Shown here: positions 27,698-36,861 of the stretch, one piece after another
Numbering within the stretch: the first letter of the stretch is position 1
How the letters are laid out: each line of letters begins with the position of its first letter
NCBI RefSeq assembly: GCF_025821625.1
Contig: NZ_JACKSH010000166.1
Span: 1 to 48,495, forward strand
Origin: Mycolicibacterium pyrenivorans
GTDB taxonomy: Bacteria; Actinomycetota; Actinomycetes; Mycobacteriales; Mycobacteriaceae
Reading direction: 5' to 3'
DNA: 48,495 nucleotides
Program-made: the position numbers and the translations under genes
The notes under the pieces: model-generated
What the model was told of the DNA's origin: nothing
Seen by the model: only the letters and a program-made list of their open reading frames with translations
The model's database searches: none

Positions 27698-29119
27698 TTG
27701 CGCATCGGGAAGATCACGGTCGGCGCGCTTGAAGAATGGTCGCTGAGTCCGGGTTCGGTCACGTCCTGGCATCCGACGCCCGCGGCTCGGGAAAAGGCTC
27801 GACAAGCGCCGATCAGCCTGGTGCCGATCAGCTATATGCAGGGTCAACACCTTCGCAACTACACGCAACGGTCGGCCGAGGGGCTGACCTTCTCCCGGCA
27901 GATCATCGCCAGCTGTGAAGTACCCGGGCAGTGCGATATCTCGGCAATGGACCACGCCGTGAACACATATCTCCGCCGACACGACACGTTCCGCAGTTGG
28001 TTCGAAAAGACCGGTGACGGAGAGTTCGTCCGGCGTGCGATCGAGGATCCGGCGGACATCGAATTCGCGCCGGTCGATCACGGAACCATGACGGTCGACG
28101 AGATACACGCTCACGTCGTCGCCATACCGAATCCGCTGGAATGGGGTTGCTTCACTTTCGGGATAGTTCAGAGCGAAAACCACTTCGCATTCTTTGCCGC
28201 CATGGATCACGTCCACGGCGACGCGACATTGATCGGCACCACGATGATGGAAGCCAACGGCATGTATTCGGCATTGAGCGCCGGCGGTGATGCGCTGGTA
28301 CTTCCCGATGCCGGTAGCTTCGACGATTTCTGTGTCCGGGAGCGCGAGGACACCCACGCGTTGACCGTGGATTCGCCCGAAGCGCAGGCGTGGATCGACT
28401 TCGCCGAAGAGAACGGCGGCAGCTTTCCCGAGTTCCCGCTGCCGCTGGGCAATCCCCAGGACGCCACCGCCAGCACCATGACCTCTGAAGTCCTGATGGA
28501 CCCGGCGCAGACGGAGCGCTTCGACTCGGCCTGCACGGCGGCGGGCGCGCGTTTCGTCGGCGGCCTGTTCGCCTGCCTCGCCCAGGTCGAGCATGAATTG
28601 ACCGGTGCATTGACGTATTACGGCCTCACCCCGCGCGATTCACGCACCGGCACGGATAACTTCATGACGCAGGGCTGGTTCACCGGCCTGATCCCGATCA
28701 CCGTCCCGATTGGCGCGGCCTCTTTCGTCGAGGCGGCGGGGGCGGCGCAGGTTTCCTTCGATTCGGGTCTGAAAATGGCCAAAGTCCCGTATTACCGGGT
28801 GCTGGAGTTGGCGCCGTGGTTGAAATGGCCGCAGCCGAACTTTCCGGTGTCGAATTTCTTCCATGGCGGCGCCGCTCCGCTCAACGCCATCCTGGCGGCA
28901 GCCGAAATGGGCCTCGCGAACAACATCGGCATCTACCCCGACGGCCGATTCTCCTATCAGCTCACGATCTACATATTCCGATATGGCGAGGGCACTGTGA
29001 TGGCGATCATGCATCCCGACAATCCGGTCGCGAAGAAGTCGGTGGCCCGATATATGCAGGTGATGAAGTCGGTGTGCGTGCCGGTCGCTGACAGCGGGCA
29101 CTGGGGACGCGTCGCGTAG
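27698..29119 (+). CDS. papA3: Polyketide-associated acyltransferase PapA3
   Basis: A 473-residue condensation-fold acyltransferase of the Pap family that transfers acyl chains from a carrier to trehalose. The start of the mature protein, RIGKITVGALEEWSLSPGSV, matches PapA1/PapA3 N-termini, which puts the start at TTG 27698 with GGGGAAGG 8 nt upstream; the frame is open upstream to 27308 but that part lies on top of the pks gene and has no family similarity. The catalytic HX3D motif is MDHVHGDAT (about residue 168). The second Pap motif region reads FMTQGWFTGLIPI. It is divergent from pks and followed by mmpL10. Expected product: the diacyltrehalose precursor of TPP. Confidence 0.9.
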   Translation: MRIGKITVGALEEWSLSPGSVTSWHPTPAAREKARQAPISLVPISYMQGQHLRNYTQRSAEGLTFSRQIIASCEVPGQCDISAMDHAVNTYLRRHDTFRSWFEKTGDGEFVRRAIEDPADIEFAPVDHGTMTVDEIHAHVVAIPNPLEWGCFTFGIVQSENHFAFFAAMDHVHGDATLIGTTMMEANGMYSALSAGGDALVLPDAGSFDDFCVREREDTHALTVDSPEAQAWIDFAEENGGSFPEFPLPLGNPQDATASTMTSEVLMDPAQTERFDSACTAAGARFVGGLFACLAQVEHELTGALTYYGLTPRDSRTGTDNFMTQGWFTGLIPITVPIGAASFVEAAGAAQVSFDSGLKMAKVPYYRVLELAPWLKWPQPNFPVSNFFHGGAAPLNAILAAAEMGLANNIGIYPDGRFSYQLTIYIFRYGEGTVMAIMHPDNPVAKKSVARYMQVMKSVCVPVADSGHWGRVA

Positions 29120-29197
29120 CGTGGGGCGAACCACTGGCTACAGCAATCCCGCGGCTGTGGGGCCGCCGCGGAGCGTGCGGGTGGGGGTGAGGGCGAT

Positions 29198-32100
29198 ATG
29201 CGACGGCTAGCCGATCTGGTGGTGCGGTGGCCCCTGGCGGTGATCGGGATCTGGGTCGCGCTGGCCATCGCCCTGCCGCTGACGTTCCCCTCGCTCGGCG
29301 AGATGGCCGAGAAACATCCGCTGGTCATCCTGCCCGACGATGCCCCGTCGAGTGTCTCGGCGCGCAAGATGGCCGAGGCGTTCCAGGAATCGGGCAACGA
29401 CGACCTCCTGCTGATCGCGCTGATCAACGAGAACGGCCTGCAGCGCGAGGACGAGGTCACCTACCGCAAACTCGTGGACGCGCTGCGCGACGACGTCACC
29501 GACGTCGTGTCGGTGCAGGATTTCGTCAGCACGCCACAACTGCGGCCGTTCCTCACCAGCGAGGACAAAACCACCTGGGTGCTGCCGGTCAGCCTCGAAG
29601 GTGAGCTGGGCACTCCGCGGGCCTTCGACTCCTTCAACCGGGTGACCGACGTCGTCGAACACGCTGTCGCTGGACAAAGCGGAGCAGACGGTGCACTCAA
29701 GGTGTACCTGACCGGACCGGCGGCCACCGTCGCCGACCTCACCGTCGCCGGTGAACAGGACCGCCTGCCGATCGAGATCGCGATCGCCGTCCTGGTGCTC
29801 ACCGTGCTGTTGGTGGTGTACCGCAGCCTGGTCACGATGCTGCTGCCGCTGGTGACGATCGGATCGTCGGTGCTCATCGCGCAGGGATTGGTGGCCGCGT
29901 ACTCCCACCTGACCGGCTCGGGCGTCTCCAACCAGTCCATCGTCTTCCTGAGCGCGATCCTGGCGGGCGCGGGAACGGATTACGCGGTCTTCCTCATCAG
30001 CCGCTATCACGACTATCTGCGCTCGGGCGCCGGCTACGACGACGCGGTCAAGGCGGCGATGATCTCGATCGGGAAGGTCATCACCGCGTCGGCGCTCACC
30101 GTCGGCATCACCTTCCTCGTCATGAGCTTCGCCAAGATGGGTGTGTTCAGCACGGTCGGGGTGTCGGCGGCGATCGGCATCGGCGTTGCCTATCTGGCCG
30201 GTGTGACACTGCTGCCGGCGATCATCGTGCTCGCAGGCCCGCGCGGGTGGATCAAGCCGCGACGCGAGCTGACCGCCCGGTTCTGGAGACGCTCCGGCAT
30301 CCGCATCGTGCGCAGGCCGGTGCCGCATCTGGTCGCCAGTGTGCTCGTGCTGATCCTGCTGGCCGGCGCGGCGGGCTTCGCGCAGTTCAACTACGACGAC
30401 CGCAAGGCGGTGTCGGCCTCGGCGCCCAGTTCGGTCGGTTACGCCGCGCTGGAACGCCACTTCCCGATCAGTCAGTCCATTCCCCAGTACATCCTCGTCC
30501 AGTCACCGCGGGACCTGCGCACGCCGCAGGCCCTGGCGGACCTGGAGCAGATGGCGTCGCGCATCGCCCAGCTGCCGGATGTTTCGCTGGTCAGCGGGAT
30601 CACCCGCCCGCTGGGCGAGGTGCCCGCGGAGTTTCGGGCGACGTTTCAGGCGGGCATCGTCGGCGACCGGCTGGCAGCCGGCTCCGCCCAGATCGGCGAA
30701 CGCACGGGCGACCTGAACACCCTGACCGACGGAGCCGGCACGCTGGCCGACAGCCTCGGCGATGTGCGCGCCCAGGTCAACGACATCGCGCCCACCCTCC
30801 GGAGTCTGATCGACACGTTCTCGTCGGTGCGCACCGAATACGGCGGCGACAAACTGGTGCGCGACGTCGCGACCGCCGCCAAACTCGTCGACAGCGTGAA
30901 CAAGCTGGGACTGTCCATGGGAGTGAACTTCCGCGCCGTCAGGGACATGTTCGCGTGGATCGGCCCGGTCCTGACGGCGCTGCAGGGCAACCGGGTGTGC
31001 GATGCGAACCCGTCGTGCGTCGACACCCGCATGCAGTTCGAGAAGTTGATCGAAGCGCGCAACGACGGACGCGTGGACGAGATCAACCAGCTGGCCGGCC
31101 AACTCCAGGGCGTCGACGACCGCCAGAGCCTCACCACGACCGTGAACCAACTCAACAGTGCGTTCGCCAGACTCACGAAGGCGATATCCGCGATGGGGCT
31201 GGACACACCGGGCGGCGCACGGGCTGGACTGAACGATCTGCAGGACGGCGCCGACCGCCTCGCCGACGGAAGCCGGCAGGTGGCGGGCGGCGTCGACGAA
31301 CTCGTCGAGCAGATCAAGGTAATGGCCGCCGGACTCGACCAGGCCGCGGCTTTCCTGCTGACCATGCGTCACGACGCATCGAGCTCGAACATGGCAGGGT
31401 TCAGCATTCCGGCCGAAGTCCTCAATGCCGCCGAGTTCCAGAAGGCCGCAGAGGCGTACATCTCGCCGGACGGCCACTCGGTGCGGTATCTGGTGCAGAC
31501 CAAGCTCAACCCGTTCAGCTCCGAGGCGATGGATCAGGTCAACACGATCAGTGACATCGCCCGCGGTGCCCAGCCCAACACGACACTTGCCGACGCGTCG
31601 ATATCGATGGGCGGGTTCCCCGCCGCGCTGCGGGACACCCGCGACTACTACGAGCGCGACATCCGGTTCATCATCATGGCGACCCTCATCGTCGTGCTGT
31701 TGACGTTGACGGTCCTGCTGCGTTCGATCGTGGCACCCATCTATCTCGTCGGCACCGTGGTGCTCTCGTACTTCGCGGCCATCGGCATCGGCGTGGTGAC
31801 GTTCCAGGGCATCCTCGGCCAGCAACTGCACTGGAGCGTGCCGCCGCTGGCGTTCGTGGTCCTGGTCGCGGTGGGCGCCGACTACAACATGCTCTTCGTG
31901 TCGCGGATGCGCGACGAGTCTCCGCACAGCATCCGGTTCGGCATCATCCGGACGCTGGGCTCGACGGGCGGAGTGATCACCGCGGCGGGCCTGATCTTCG
32001 CCGCGTCGATGGCCGGTCTGCTGTTCTCCAGCATCGGCATCGTGATCCAGGGTGGTTTCGTGATCGGTGTGGGGATCCTGTTGGACACCTTCGTGGTGCG

Positions 32101-32209
32101 CACCATCACGGTGCCCGCCATCGCCGCACTGGTCGGGCAGGCGAACTGGTGGCCGTCGCGAGTGGGTGCGGGACGGTCGGTGTCGCGTGCGCCGGCGGAG
32201 CGCGTGTAG
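29198..32209 (+). CDS. mmpL10: MmpL10-type RND lipid transporter
   Basis: A 1003-residue MmpL protein with two repeats, each of one N-terminal membrane helix, a large periplasmic loop and five clustered helices. The proton-relay Asp-Tyr pairs are visible in GAGTDYAVFLISRYHDY (first half) and VGADYNMLFVSRMRDES (second half). The second periplasmic region (about residues 500-750) is predicted to be coiled-coil rich, with GDLNTLTDGAGTLADSL and LNDLQDGADRLADGSRQV. ATG 29198 follows GGGGGTGAGGG. In the TPP pathway MmpL10 exports the diacyltrehalose intermediate across the inner membrane. It lies 78 bp after papA3 and is probably in the same operon. Confidence 0.92.
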   Translation: MRRLADLVVRWPLAVIGIWVALAIALPLTFPSLGEMAEKHPLVILPDDAPSSVSARKMAEAFQESGNDDLLLIALINENGLQREDEVTYRKLVDALRDDVTDVVSVQDFVSTPQLRPFLTSEDKTTWVLPVSLEGELGTPRAFDSFNRVTDVVEHAVAGQSGADGALKVYLTGPAATVADLTVAGEQDRLPIEIAIAVLVLTVLLVVYRSLVTMLLPLVTIGSSVLIAQGLVAAYSHLTGSGVSNQSIVFLSAILAGAGTDYAVFLISRYHDYLRSGAGYDDAVKAAMISIGKVITASALTVGITFLVMSFAKMGVFSTVGVSAAIGIGVAYLAGVTLLPAIIVLAGPRGWIKPRRELTARFWRRSGIRIVRRPVPHLVASVLVLILLAGAAGFAQFNYDDRKAVSASAPSSVGYAALERHFPISQSIPQYILVQSPRDLRTPQALADLEQMASRIAQLPDVSLVSGITRPLGEVPAEFRATFQAGIVGDRLAAGSAQIGERTGDLNTLTDGAGTLADSLGDVRAQVNDIAPTLRSLIDTFSSVRTEYGGDKLVRDVATAAKLVDSVNKLGLSMGVNFRAVRDMFAWIGPVLTALQGNRVCDANPSCVDTRMQFEKLIEARNDGRVDEINQLAGQLQGVDDRQSLTTTVNQLNSAFARLTKAISAMGLDTPGGARAGLNDLQDGADRLADGSRQVAGGVDELVEQIKVMAAGLDQAAAFLLTMRHDASSSNMAGFSIPAEVLNAAEFQKAAEAYISPDGHSVRYLVQTKLNPFSSEAMDQVNTISDIARGAQPNTTLADASISMGGFPAALRDTRDYYERDIRFIIMATLIVVLLTLTVLLRSIVAPIYLVGTVVLSYFAAIGIGVVTFQGILGQQLHWSVPPLAFVVLVAVGADYNMLFVSRMRDESPHSIRFGIIRTLGSTGGVITAAGLIFAASMAGLLFSSIGIVIQGGFVIGVGILLDTFVVRTITVPAIAALVGQANWWPSRVGAGRSVSRAPAERV

Positions 32210-32261
32210 CAACGATGGGAGTTCGCGCGCACCCATGATGTATGTGAAACTACGAAACGGA

Positions 32262-32327
32262 GCGGATCGGGTCGGGAGCTACTCAGGAGCTGTAAGGACT
32301 GCGGGTACTCCGCGCCGACGGATCCGC
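32262..32327 (+). promoter_or_regulatory. Possible folded leader of fadD23
   Basis: GCGGATC (32262-32268) pairs with GATCCGC (32321-32327) and GTCGG (32271-32275) with CCGAC (32315-32319), enclosing a small GCGG-GTACT-CCGC hairpin (32301-32313) just before the TTG start. A TATGTG at 32241-32246 could be a -10. In GC-rich DNA such pairing can be chance. Confidence 0.25.
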
Positions 32328-32347
32328 CGAATGATTACGGACGTGCA

Positions 32348-34129
32348 TTGATTTCGACAACGCCTACACCCCAGTCGTCGATTCTGTCGATGCTGCACGG
32401 GCGCGCCAGCCTGCGCCCGGACGAGGTGGCATTCACCTTCACCGACTACCACCACGACCCCGCGGGCGTCCCGGAGAGCCTCACCTGGTCGCAGCTGTCC
32501 CGCCGGACCATGAATGTGGCCCGGGAGCTCAGCCTGCACGCTGGGGTCGGCGACAGGGCGGTGATCCTGGCACCACAGGGGCTGCATTACATCCTGGCTT
32601 TCCTGGGCTCCATGCAGGCCGGACTCGTCGCCGTTCCGCTTCCGCTGCCGCATCGCGGCTCCAGCCATGACCGGGTCGGCGCCGTCTTCGCCGACACCAC
32701 CCCCTCGGTGGTTCTGACGACGTCGGCGGTCGCGGGTGACGTCGGACATTACGTCGACCGGTCCCGGCTGGACACGGCGCCGAAGATGATCGAGATCGAC
32801 TCGTTGAATCTGGACGCCGCGGACCAGCCCGGCTTTGCGGCCGCTGAGTTCCCGCGCACGGCGTATCTGCAGTACAGCTCGGGATCGACCCGGCTGCCGA
32901 CCGGGGTGATGATCTCGCACCGCAACCTTCAGGTGAACTTCGAGCAGTTGATGAGCAGCCTGTTCAGGGGTGTGAACGTCAACTCCTCGACCGACCTCAC
33001 ACTGGTGTCGTGGCTGCCCTTCTACCACGACATGGGTTTGGTGCTGGGTGTCTGCGCACCCATCCTCGGCGGCTTTCCCGCCGAGCTGACGAGCCCCGTC
33101 GCGTTCCTCGAGAAGCCGGCCCGCTGGATCCGGGCGCTGGCCGAGAATCCGCACGCCTTTTCGGGGGCTCCCAACTTCGCGTTCGACCTGGCCGCCCGCA
33201 AGACCCGGGACAGTGACCTCGCCGGGCTCGATCTCGCGGGGGTGCGCGGCATCATCAACGGCGCCGAACGCGTCGACCCCGCTACCCTGGAACGCTTCGC
33301 AGATCGGTTCGCGCACTTCAATTTCCGCGACAATATGCTGCGCCCCTGCTACGGGCTGGCCGAGGCGACGGTCTTCGTGGCCAGTGGCACCTGGAGTGAT
33401 TCGGTCGGGGATTCGTGGGGGGCGGTCCGTTTCGACGTCGACGAACTGTCCGCCGGCCGTGCGCAGCGGTGTTCGTCCGGAGCGGGCTCCGCGCTGGTGA
33501 GGTACGAACTGCCGAAGTCACCCGTGGTGCGGATCGTCGACGTCGACACGCGCCGGGAATGCCCGCCGGACGTCGTCGGCGAGATCTGGGTGCACGGCGA
33601 CAATGTCGCGGCAGGCTACTGGGGCAGGCCACCGGAGGAGCAAGGGTGCTTCGGCGCAGCACTCGTCGACCCTCCGGCAGGCACGCCGGACGGTCCGTGG
33701 CTGCGGACCGGCGATCTGGGCTTCATCTGGAAAGGCGAATTGTTCGTCGTCGGCCGCATCAAGGATCTGCTGATCATCCGCGGCCGTAATCACCATCCCG
33801 AGGACATCGAGGCGACGGTGCAGGAGATCACCCGCGGCCGCGTCGCGGCGATCTCGGTTCCGGTGAACAGCACCGAGAACCTCGTGACCGTGATCGAGCT
33901 GAAGAAGCGCGCCGACCTCGAAACCGGTGCCGATGGCGACGCGGTGCGTTGGCTCACCGAGGTCAAGAGCGACGTCACCTCCGCGATAGCCAACGCACAC
34001 GGCGTGAACGTCGGGGACCTGGTTCTGGTACCCCCCGGGTCGATTCCGACGACGACGAGCGGCAAGATCCGGCGCACCGCCTGCGTCGAGCAATACCGGC
34101 AGGACCGGTTCACCCGGTTGGACGCCTGA
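32348..34129 (+). CDS. fadD23: Fatty acyl-AMP ligase FadD23
   Basis: A 593-residue FAAL that activates a fatty acid as acyl-AMP and hands it to a carrier protein of the PKS. Motifs: YLQYSSGSTRLPTGVMISH (P-loop), SWLPFYHDMGLVLG, SGAPNFAFDLAARKT, NGAERVDP, CYGLAEATVFV (adenine pocket), LRTGDLGF and the hinge VVGRIKDLLIIRGRNHHPED. The segment around VAFLEKPARWIRALAENPHA is the FAAL-specific insertion region, which argues against a CoA ligase. The start is TTG 32348; an internal ATG at 32390 is less likely because it would remove the first helix. The role fits the starter supply for phleic acid synthesis. Confidence 0.92.
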   Translation: MISTTPTPQSSILSMLHGRASLRPDEVAFTFTDYHHDPAGVPESLTWSQLSRRTMNVARELSLHAGVGDRAVILAPQGLHYILAFLGSMQAGLVAVPLPLPHRGSSHDRVGAVFADTTPSVVLTTSAVAGDVGHYVDRSRLDTAPKMIEIDSLNLDAADQPGFAAAEFPRTAYLQYSSGSTRLPTGVMISHRNLQVNFEQLMSSLFRGVNVNSSTDLTLVSWLPFYHDMGLVLGVCAPILGGFPAELTSPVAFLEKPARWIRALAENPHAFSGAPNFAFDLAARKTRDSDLAGLDLAGVRGIINGAERVDPATLERFADRFAHFNFRDNMLRPCYGLAEATVFVASGTWSDSVGDSWGAVRFDVDELSAGRAQRCSSGAGSALVRYELPKSPVVRIVDVDTRRECPPDVVGEIWVHGDNVAAGYWGRPPEEQGCFGAALVDPPAGTPDGPWLRTGDLGFIWKGELFVVGRIKDLLIIRGRNHHPEDIEATVQEITRGRVAAISVPVNSTENLVTVIELKKRADLETGADGDAVRWLTEVKSDVTSAIANAHGVNVGDLVLVPPGSIPTTTSGKIRRTACVEQYRQDRFTRLDA

Positions 34130-34190
34130 GCAGGACCGGGCAGCAGAGTAAGGTCTGGGGCACAGGCAGATGCGTAGGCGAGGGGCGGGG

Positions 34191-35330
34191 ATGGCAGTGC
34201 GGAGACAGTTCGCATCCGTCACTGCGCTGCTAACCATCGGCGCCACAGGATGTTTCGGCCTGGGGATCGCGAGCGCCGACGAGCCACCGATCGTGCCCCC
34301 GGGCCCCGCCACCCCCGCCGACGGGCCGCCCCCGCTGGGGACTCCGGGTAGGGCGTACGCCCTGGGAGGCGCCCACGTTCTCGGCATCCCCTACGACGAA
34401 TACATCATGCGCACGGGCGCGGACTGGTTCCCTGGTCTCGACCGCCAGATCGTCGACTATCCCGCAGGGCAGGTTCAGGGCCACACCCTGGAACGGTTGT
34501 TCCCCGGCATCGGCCGCCTCGACGACTCGTTCCCCGGTCTGGGTATCGACGGCCCCAGTGTCGGCGAGTCGGTCGACGTCGGAGCGCCCGACACCATCAG
34601 CGCGATCCGCGAGGGTGGCCCCGGCACCGCGATCGGCCTCTCCGAGGGCGCGATGGTGCTCAACGACGTACAGGCGCGGCTCGCCTATGACCCGGCGGCT
34701 CCACCGCCCGATCAGCTGAGCTTCGCCACCTACGGCGACCCGGTGGCACGGCACGCATTCGGCGAGAGCTTCCTGACGCAGAACTTCCCCGTCGGCAGCG
34801 TCGTGCCCTCACTCGACTACCGGATCCCGCCGCCGGTCGAGAGCCAGTACGACACCTACCAGTTCGTGTCCGCCTACGACAGCATCGCCGACTGGCCGGA
34901 CCGGCCGGACAACTGGCTTTCCGTCGCCAACGCGATCGTCGGCCTCGCCACCGGTCACACCGCCGTCGCGTTCACCGCACCGAGCATGGTGCCGCCGCAG
35001 AACATCAGGACGACCGTCAACTCGAGGGGCGCGACGACGACGACGTTCATGATTCCCGAGGAGCATCTTCCCCTGGTCCTGCCGTTCAAATATCTCGGCG
35101 TGCCGAAAGAGACGCTGATCGAACTCGACGCGGTCCTGAAGCCGTACGTGGACGCCGGATACTCGCGCAACGACGATCCGCTGACCGCGCCGATCACCGT
35201 GGATCCGGTGAACGGCTACGACCCGGCGGCCGTCACCGCGCCGGCCACGCAGGCCGCGTTCGGCGGCGCCGCCGATCCGGTATCGCAGCTGCTCTCGGGC
35301 CTGCAGTACGTGCTGAACAACCCGCCGTAG
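34191..35330 (+). CDS. Secreted PE-PPE domain serine hydrolase of the TPP locus
   Basis: A 379-residue exported alpha/beta hydrolase. ATG 34191 gives a signal peptide (VRRQFASVTALLTIGATGCF to SADEPP); ATG 34170 is an alternative with a weaker site. The PE-PPE fold is seen in LGGAHVLGIPYDEYIMRTGA, the nucleophile elbow AIGLSEGAMVLND (Ser of GLSEG about residue 150), FATYGDPVARH, YDSIADWPDRPDNWL and a downstream GHTAV His. It corresponds to the PE protein of the M. smegmatis TPP locus, reported to be needed to convert the diacyltrehalose to the polyacylated product; trehalose transesterification outside the membrane is the likely reaction. Despite the name there is no N-terminal PE domain. Confidence 0.85.
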   Translation: MAVRRQFASVTALLTIGATGCFGLGIASADEPPIVPPGPATPADGPPPLGTPGRAYALGGAHVLGIPYDEYIMRTGADWFPGLDRQIVDYPAGQVQGHTLERLFPGIGRLDDSFPGLGIDGPSVGESVDVGAPDTISAIREGGPGTAIGLSEGAMVLNDVQARLAYDPAAPPPDQLSFATYGDPVARHAFGESFLTQNFPVGSVVPSLDYRIPPPVESQYDTYQFVSAYDSIADWPDRPDNWLSVANAIVGLATGHTAVAFTAPSMVPPQNIRTTVNSRGATTTTFMIPEEHLPLVLPFKYLGVPKETLIELDAVLKPYVDAGYSRNDDPLTAPITVDPVNGYDPAAVTAPATQAAFGGAADPVSQLLSGLQYVLNNPP

Positions 35331-35339
35331 CCCGAGCGG

Positions 35340-36023
35340 CTACAGCCCGGAGTACCCGACGACGAGAAGCGCACAGCCGACCACGGCGAGCAGAACCGCG
35401 ACCCCGTGGCGTCCCTTCGACCGCATCCAGTCGTAGAGGGCCGATAGCGTTGCGCGGGTGCGTTCCGGGGCCACCAGGTAGGCCAGCAGCGGGATCTCCA
35501 CCAGCCCGAAGGCCACCGTGTTGAACAGCATCAAGGCGCCGAACTGGGTGGCCGCCGCGGCGCCGGAGGCGACGATGAGTGCCAGTGCGGCGAGATAGTC
35601 GACGGACGGCAGCGCGATGCCGAGGCCGGCGACGCCCGCCGCCCACAGCGAGCGGCCGTTGAGCAGCCGCCGGGTGCGGGTCGCGACCGGTGTCAGCATT
35701 CGTTGCGCGCGACCGGCTGAGCCGTCGCTCCGGGTGCGTCGCACCGCCCCGAACACGCCGGTGGCCAGCAATGCAGCGTTGACCAGGACCACCGCGCCGA
35801 CGACGATCTGCACCCTGGGCAGGGTGAAGTGCGCCGACCCCAGAGCCGGGCGCAGGAGGAACAGCACGATCACACCGACCGTGGTGCCCATCGCGAAACC
35901 GCCCGCGAGGAAGGCGAGCAGTTGCAGACCCGGCCGGGGCCGGTTGATCATCAGGACCGTCATGCCGATCCGGAACGGCTCGAGGCTGACCGCGACGGCC
36001 ATCGCCAGGAGCGTGATCCACAT
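35340..36023 (-). CDS. GAP/SfLAP family integral membrane protein
   Basis: A 227-residue protein with about six hydrophobic segments: MWITLLAMAVAVSLEPFRIG at the start, LLAFLAGGFAMGTTVGVIVL, VQIVVGAVVLVNAALLATGV, then a basic loop (about residues 93-123), ALPSVDYLAALALIVASGA, FGLVEIPLLAYLV and a C-terminal helix. This is the pattern of the GAP (GPL-addressing protein)/SfLAP family, small membrane proteins that assist MmpL-dependent export of glycopeptidolipids and sulfolipid. It converges with the PE-PPE gene, 9 bp between stops, and closes the TPP block. A helper role for MmpL10 is inferred. Confidence 0.8.
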   Translation of the reverse strand: MWITLLAMAVAVSLEPFRIGMTVLMINRPRPGLQLLAFLAGGFAMGTTVGVIVLFLLRPALGSAHFTLPRVQIVVGAVVLVNAALLATGVFGAVRRTRSDGSAGRAQRMLTPVATRTRRLLNGRSLWAAGVAGLGIALPSVDYLAALALIVASGAAAATQFGALMLFNTVAFGLVEIPLLAYLVAPERTRATLSALYDWMRSKGRHGVAVLLAVVGCALLVVGYSGL

Positions 36024-36138
36024 GATGGCGTCACGTTACCGTTCCCGAAACGGCTCTTGCGCTCACGCAGATCGGGACACCGGCCGCCGGACACCCGGAC
36101 GTGGGCGGCGCTCACGGGTACGTGTGATGATGGTGGTG

Positions 36139-36645
36139 ATGAGCGGTACAACGAGCGATTCGGGGACCAACCTCAGTCCGTCGTCCCTGCGGGAGGCGTT
36201 CGGCCACTTCCCCTGCGGGGTTATCGCGATCGCGGCGGAGGTCGACGGCACCCGGGTGGGCCTTGCGGCCAGCACGTTCGTCCCGGTGTCCCTCGATCCG
36301 CCGCTGGTGTCGTTCTGTGTGCAGAACACGTCCACGACGTGGCCACGGCTCAAGGATGTCCCCTACCTCGGGATCAGCGTGCTGGGGGAGGCGCATGACG
36401 AGGCCGCGCGGACACTGGCGGCCAAGACCGGCGACCGGTTCGCGGGCCTGGACACCTCATCGAGTGACCGCGGTGCGGTGTTCGTCCGCGGCACCAGCGT
36501 GTGGCTGGAAAGCGCCATCGAGCAGTTGATCCCGGCGGGGGATCACACCATCGTCATTCTCAGGGTCAGCGATATCACCGTGCACCCGGACGTGCCGCCA
36601 ATCGTGTTTCACCGCAGCACGTTTCGCCGGCTCGGCGAGGCTTAG
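36139..36645 (+). CDS. Flavin reductase-like domain protein (Rv0245-like)
   Basis: A 168-residue split-barrel flavin reductase: LREAFGHFPCGVIAIAAEVDG, GLAASTFVPVSLDPPLVSFC (flavin-binding), STTWPRLKDVPYLGISVLG, RFAGLDTSS and DHTIVILRVSDI are the family blocks. Such enzymes supply reduced FMN/FAD to a monooxygenase, or are oxygenase reductase components. ATG 36139 is chosen by comparison with Rv0245; in-frame ATGs at 36127 and 36130 give longer forms. The gene resumes synteny with M. tuberculosis after the inserted PKS block. Its stop overlaps the stop of the convergent 53-residue gene by 2 nt. Confidence 0.9.
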   Translation: MSGTTSDSGTNLSPSSLREAFGHFPCGVIAIAAEVDGTRVGLAASTFVPVSLDPPLVSFCVQNTSTTWPRLKDVPYLGISVLGEAHDEAARTLAAKTGDRFAGLDTSSSDRGAVFVRGTSVWLESAIEQLIPAGDHTIVILRVSDITVHPDVPPIVFHRSTFRRLGEA

Positions 36646-36803
36646 GGGCGGGCGCCGAGTTCGTCGCGGTAGTTCTTGATGCGCTGATCCAGTTCGGCGG
36701 CATCGGCGCTGCGACCTTCCCTGCGGGCCAGGTCGGCGCGGGTGCTGAGTTCGCGGATCGCGGTGCGAATGTCGTTGACGCTTTGGGGCTCTCGAAGCGA
36801 CAT
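36642..36803 (-). CDS. Small hypothetical protein, helical, 53 residues
   Basis: A 53-residue protein, MSLREPQSVNDIRTAIREL onward, rich in charged residues with heptad-like Leu/Ala/Ile spacing (about residues 10-48), so a short helical hairpin or coiled coil is likely. ATG 36803 has GAAAGG 8 nt upstream. I do not recognise the family. It converges with the flavin reductase and lies downstream of the rhodanese remnant on the same strand. Being short but with good codon character and a site, it is likely real. Confidence 0.6.
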   Translation of the reverse strand: MSLREPQSVNDIRTAIRELSTRADLARREGRSADAAELDQRIKNYRDELGARP

Positions 36804-36861
36804 GTGGCTGCCTTTCTTCGGTGATTGGCTGCTTTCTGGAGCGTACCCCCGTGCAACCCGT

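Noticed and set aside
30503..32236. 577-residue minus-strand frame opposite mmpL10
   Set aside because: An antisense shadow with His/Arg/Gln-rich composition; the plus strand encodes a clear MmpL.
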